The notes under the pieces were generated by a model, which saw only the letters and a list, made by a program, of their open reading frames with translations, was not told where the DNA came from and ran no database searches. 40,670 nt of DNA from Micromonospora sp. C95 (GTDB lineage Bacteria > Actinomycetota > Actinomycetes > Mycobacteriales > Micromonosporaceae), in contig NZ_JAGPXT010000038.1 in NCBI RefSeq assembly GCF_018070465.1, positions 1 to 40,670 on the forward strand, read 5' to 3'. Shown here piece by piece: positions 39,386-40,670 of this stretch (the stretch's first letter is position 1; every line of letters starts with the position of its first letter). A program made the position numbers and the translations under genes.

Positions 39386-40561
39386 ATGAGCGCGACCCGG
39401 CTGCCCGGCACCCCACGTCTGTTGCGAGCCCTCAACGACCGCGCGGCGCTGGAACTGCTGCTGGAGCAGGGGCCACTGACCCGGGCCCGGATCGGCGAGC
39501 TGACCGGCCTGTCCAAGGTCACCGCGTCGCAACTGGTGGAGCGGCTGGAGGAGCGCGGACTTGTCACCCGCGTCGGCGAGCAGGCCGGCGGCCGGGGGCC
39601 GAACGCCCAGCTCTACGCCGTGCGGCCCGGCAGCGCCCACGTGGTCGGTGTCGACGTGGGCCCGGAGCGGGTGGTAGCCGCCTGCGCCGACATCACCGGT
39701 GCGGTCATCGGCCGCGTCGAGCAGTCCACCCGGGACACCGACGACCCGGTCGGCGTGGTGCACAACGCGGTCGTCCGGGTGGCCAGCAGCGCCGGGGCGC
39801 AGCTGGCGAGCGTACGCCGGATCGTGCTCGGCACCCCCGGCCTGGTCGACCCGGGCAGCGGCGACATCACCTTCGCGTACAACCTGCCCCGCTGGCATCG
39901 GGGTCTGCTTGCCGCGCTCCGCGACGACCTGGACACCCCGGTGGTCTTCGAGAACGACGTCAACCTGGCCGCGGTGGCCGAGGCGCAGTCCGGTGCGGCC
40001 CAGGGCCTGGCGGACTTCGTCCTGGTCTGGGTCGGTGCCGGCGTCGGTCTGGCGATCATGCTGGGCGGGCGGTTGCACCACGGCAGCAGCGGCGCCGCCG
40101 GTGAGATCGGCTACCTGCCGGTGCCCGGCGCTCCCATCCCGCGCGACGTGTCACGCCGGGCGAAACCGGCCTTCCAGCAGTTGGCCGGCGCCGACGCGAT
40201 CCGCACCCTGGCCCGGGAACGCGGCTACCCGGATGCGGCCGCCGCCGAGGCGGTCCGGGCCGCGATCGCGGACGGCACCTCGGGTGGACCGATGCTCGAC
40301 GAGGTGGCCCGCCGGCTCGCCCTCGGCGTGGCGAGCACCTGCGTGGTGCTGGACCCGCCGCTCGTGGTGCTCGCCGGGGAGGTGGGGCAGGCCGGCGGGG
40401 CGGCCCTGGCCGAACGGGTGCAACACGAGGTCGCCGCGATCACCCTGGTACGCCCCCGGGTGGTACCCACCGGCCTGACCGAGGAGCCGATCCTGCACGG
40501 CGCCCTGCGCACAGCCCTGGACGCCGTCCGCGACGAGGTCTTCGGCTCCACAATCCCCTGA
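39386..40561 (+). CDS. ROK-family transcriptional regulator
   Basis: The 391-residue product has an N-terminal winged helix (NDRAALELLLEQGPLTRARI, GELTGLSKVTASQLVERLEE). The ROK sugar-kinase-like domain has VVGVDVGPERVVAACADITG, GTPGLVDPGSGDI, VFENDVNLAAVAEAQSGAAQ and GAGVGLAIMLGGRLHHGSSG. After GEIGYLPV the usual zinc motif CxCGxxGC is missing. ATG 39386 follows GAGGAC by seven bases. It most likely senses an amino sugar released by the divergent GH3 enzyme; this is inference from position. Confidence 0.93.
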   Translation: MSATRLPGTPRLLRALNDRAALELLLEQGPLTRARIGELTGLSKVTASQLVERLEERGLVTRVGEQAGGRGPNAQLYAVRPGSAHVVGVDVGPERVVAACADITGAVIGRVEQSTRDTDDPVGVVHNAVVRVASSAGAQLASVRRIVLGTPGLVDPGSGDITFAYNLPRWHRGLLAALRDDLDTPVVFENDVNLAAVAEAQSGAAQGLADFVLVWVGAGVGLAIMLGGRLHHGSSGAAGEIGYLPVPGAPIPRDVSRRAKPAFQQLAGADAIRTLARERGYPDAAAAEAVRAAIADGTSGGPMLDEVARRLALGVASTCVVLDPPLVVLAGEVGQAGGAALAERVQHEVAAITLVRPRVVPTGLTEEPILHGALRTALDAVRDEVFGSTIP

Positions 40562-40586
40562 CTCCACCCCCCACCCCGGTTCGCCG

Positions 40587-40656
40587 CGATCTTGCACTTT
40601 TCGCCTCCACAAATGCCGTCGGAACTGACATTACGGCGACCAAAAGTGCAAGATCG
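40587..40656. repeat. 70-bp palindromic intergenic element, copy 2
   Basis: The ends CGATCTTGCACTTTT and AAAAGTGCAAGATCG are perfect 15-bp complements. It has the same length as copy 1 (10-79) and shares TTAC-GCGACC near the right arm. It follows the ROK gene by 25 bp. A G-rich run follows, as at copy 1. Confidence 0.8.
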
Positions 40657-40670
40657 CCGGGGTGGGTGGG

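Overview
The window looks like chromosomal DNA of a high-GC actinomycete, most likely Micromonospora or a close relative (Micromonosporaceae). The support is the strong G/C third-position bias, many GTG starts, apparent leaderless promoters, secreted enzymes with ricin-type CBM13 modules, and two 70-bp palindromic elements (10-79 and 40587-40656) of a type I associate with Micromonospora intergenic regions. No rRNA, transposase, integrase or CRISPR array is visible.

Layout. 0.2-2.4 kb: a GT87-type membrane glycosyltransferase diverging from orn (oligoribonuclease), then tRNA-His and a terminator. 2.5-5.5 kb: two tandem lipoprotein L,D-transpeptidases, then tRNA-Lys and a terminator. 5.6-12 kb is accessory: a NUDIX gene with an atypical tail; a short module of two small unknown genes plus the stump of a radical-SAM gene; a PucR-like regulator facing an esterase / DUF6220-like membrane protein / multicopper oxidase operon; and a second, diverged copy of the two-gene module. 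12-14 kb: a secreted sugar dehydrogenase and a small membrane protein. 14.1-20.3 kb: a probable plant-polysaccharide operon (GH10 xylanase, GH5 enzyme, beta-helix enzyme, all with CBM13) between a LacI-type operator and a strong hairpin. 20.3-24.9 kb: a lipoprotein, a metallophosphoesterase, an MDR oxidoreductase, and a TetR/hydrolase divergent pair with twin operators.

25.1-31.1 kb holds the most interesting unit. It is a two-gene, translationally coupled operon behind an apparent leaderless promoter. The first gene encodes a 1462-residue protein with an LSm-like N-terminus, TPR-like repeats and a C-terminal STAND/AAA-type ATPase. The second encodes a 524-residue ATPase with a C-terminal Swt1-like HEPN domain carrying an intact RX4H RNase motif. 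This architecture suggests an NTP-controlled RNA-cleaving conflict or anti-phage system.

31.1-40.6 kb: a DUF72 protein, a membrane-anchored unknown, a GH16-CBM13 glucanase with a CebR-like operator, a Clp_N-domain regulator whose leaderless promoter is covered by two palindromes, a VapBC pair, a GNAT enzyme, and a GH3 (NagZ-like) gene divergent from a ROK regulator around one operator.

The theme outside the ATPase operon is extracellular polysaccharide use under local LacI/ROK-type control, plus cell-wall remodelling. All calls come from reading the sequence; no database search was run.
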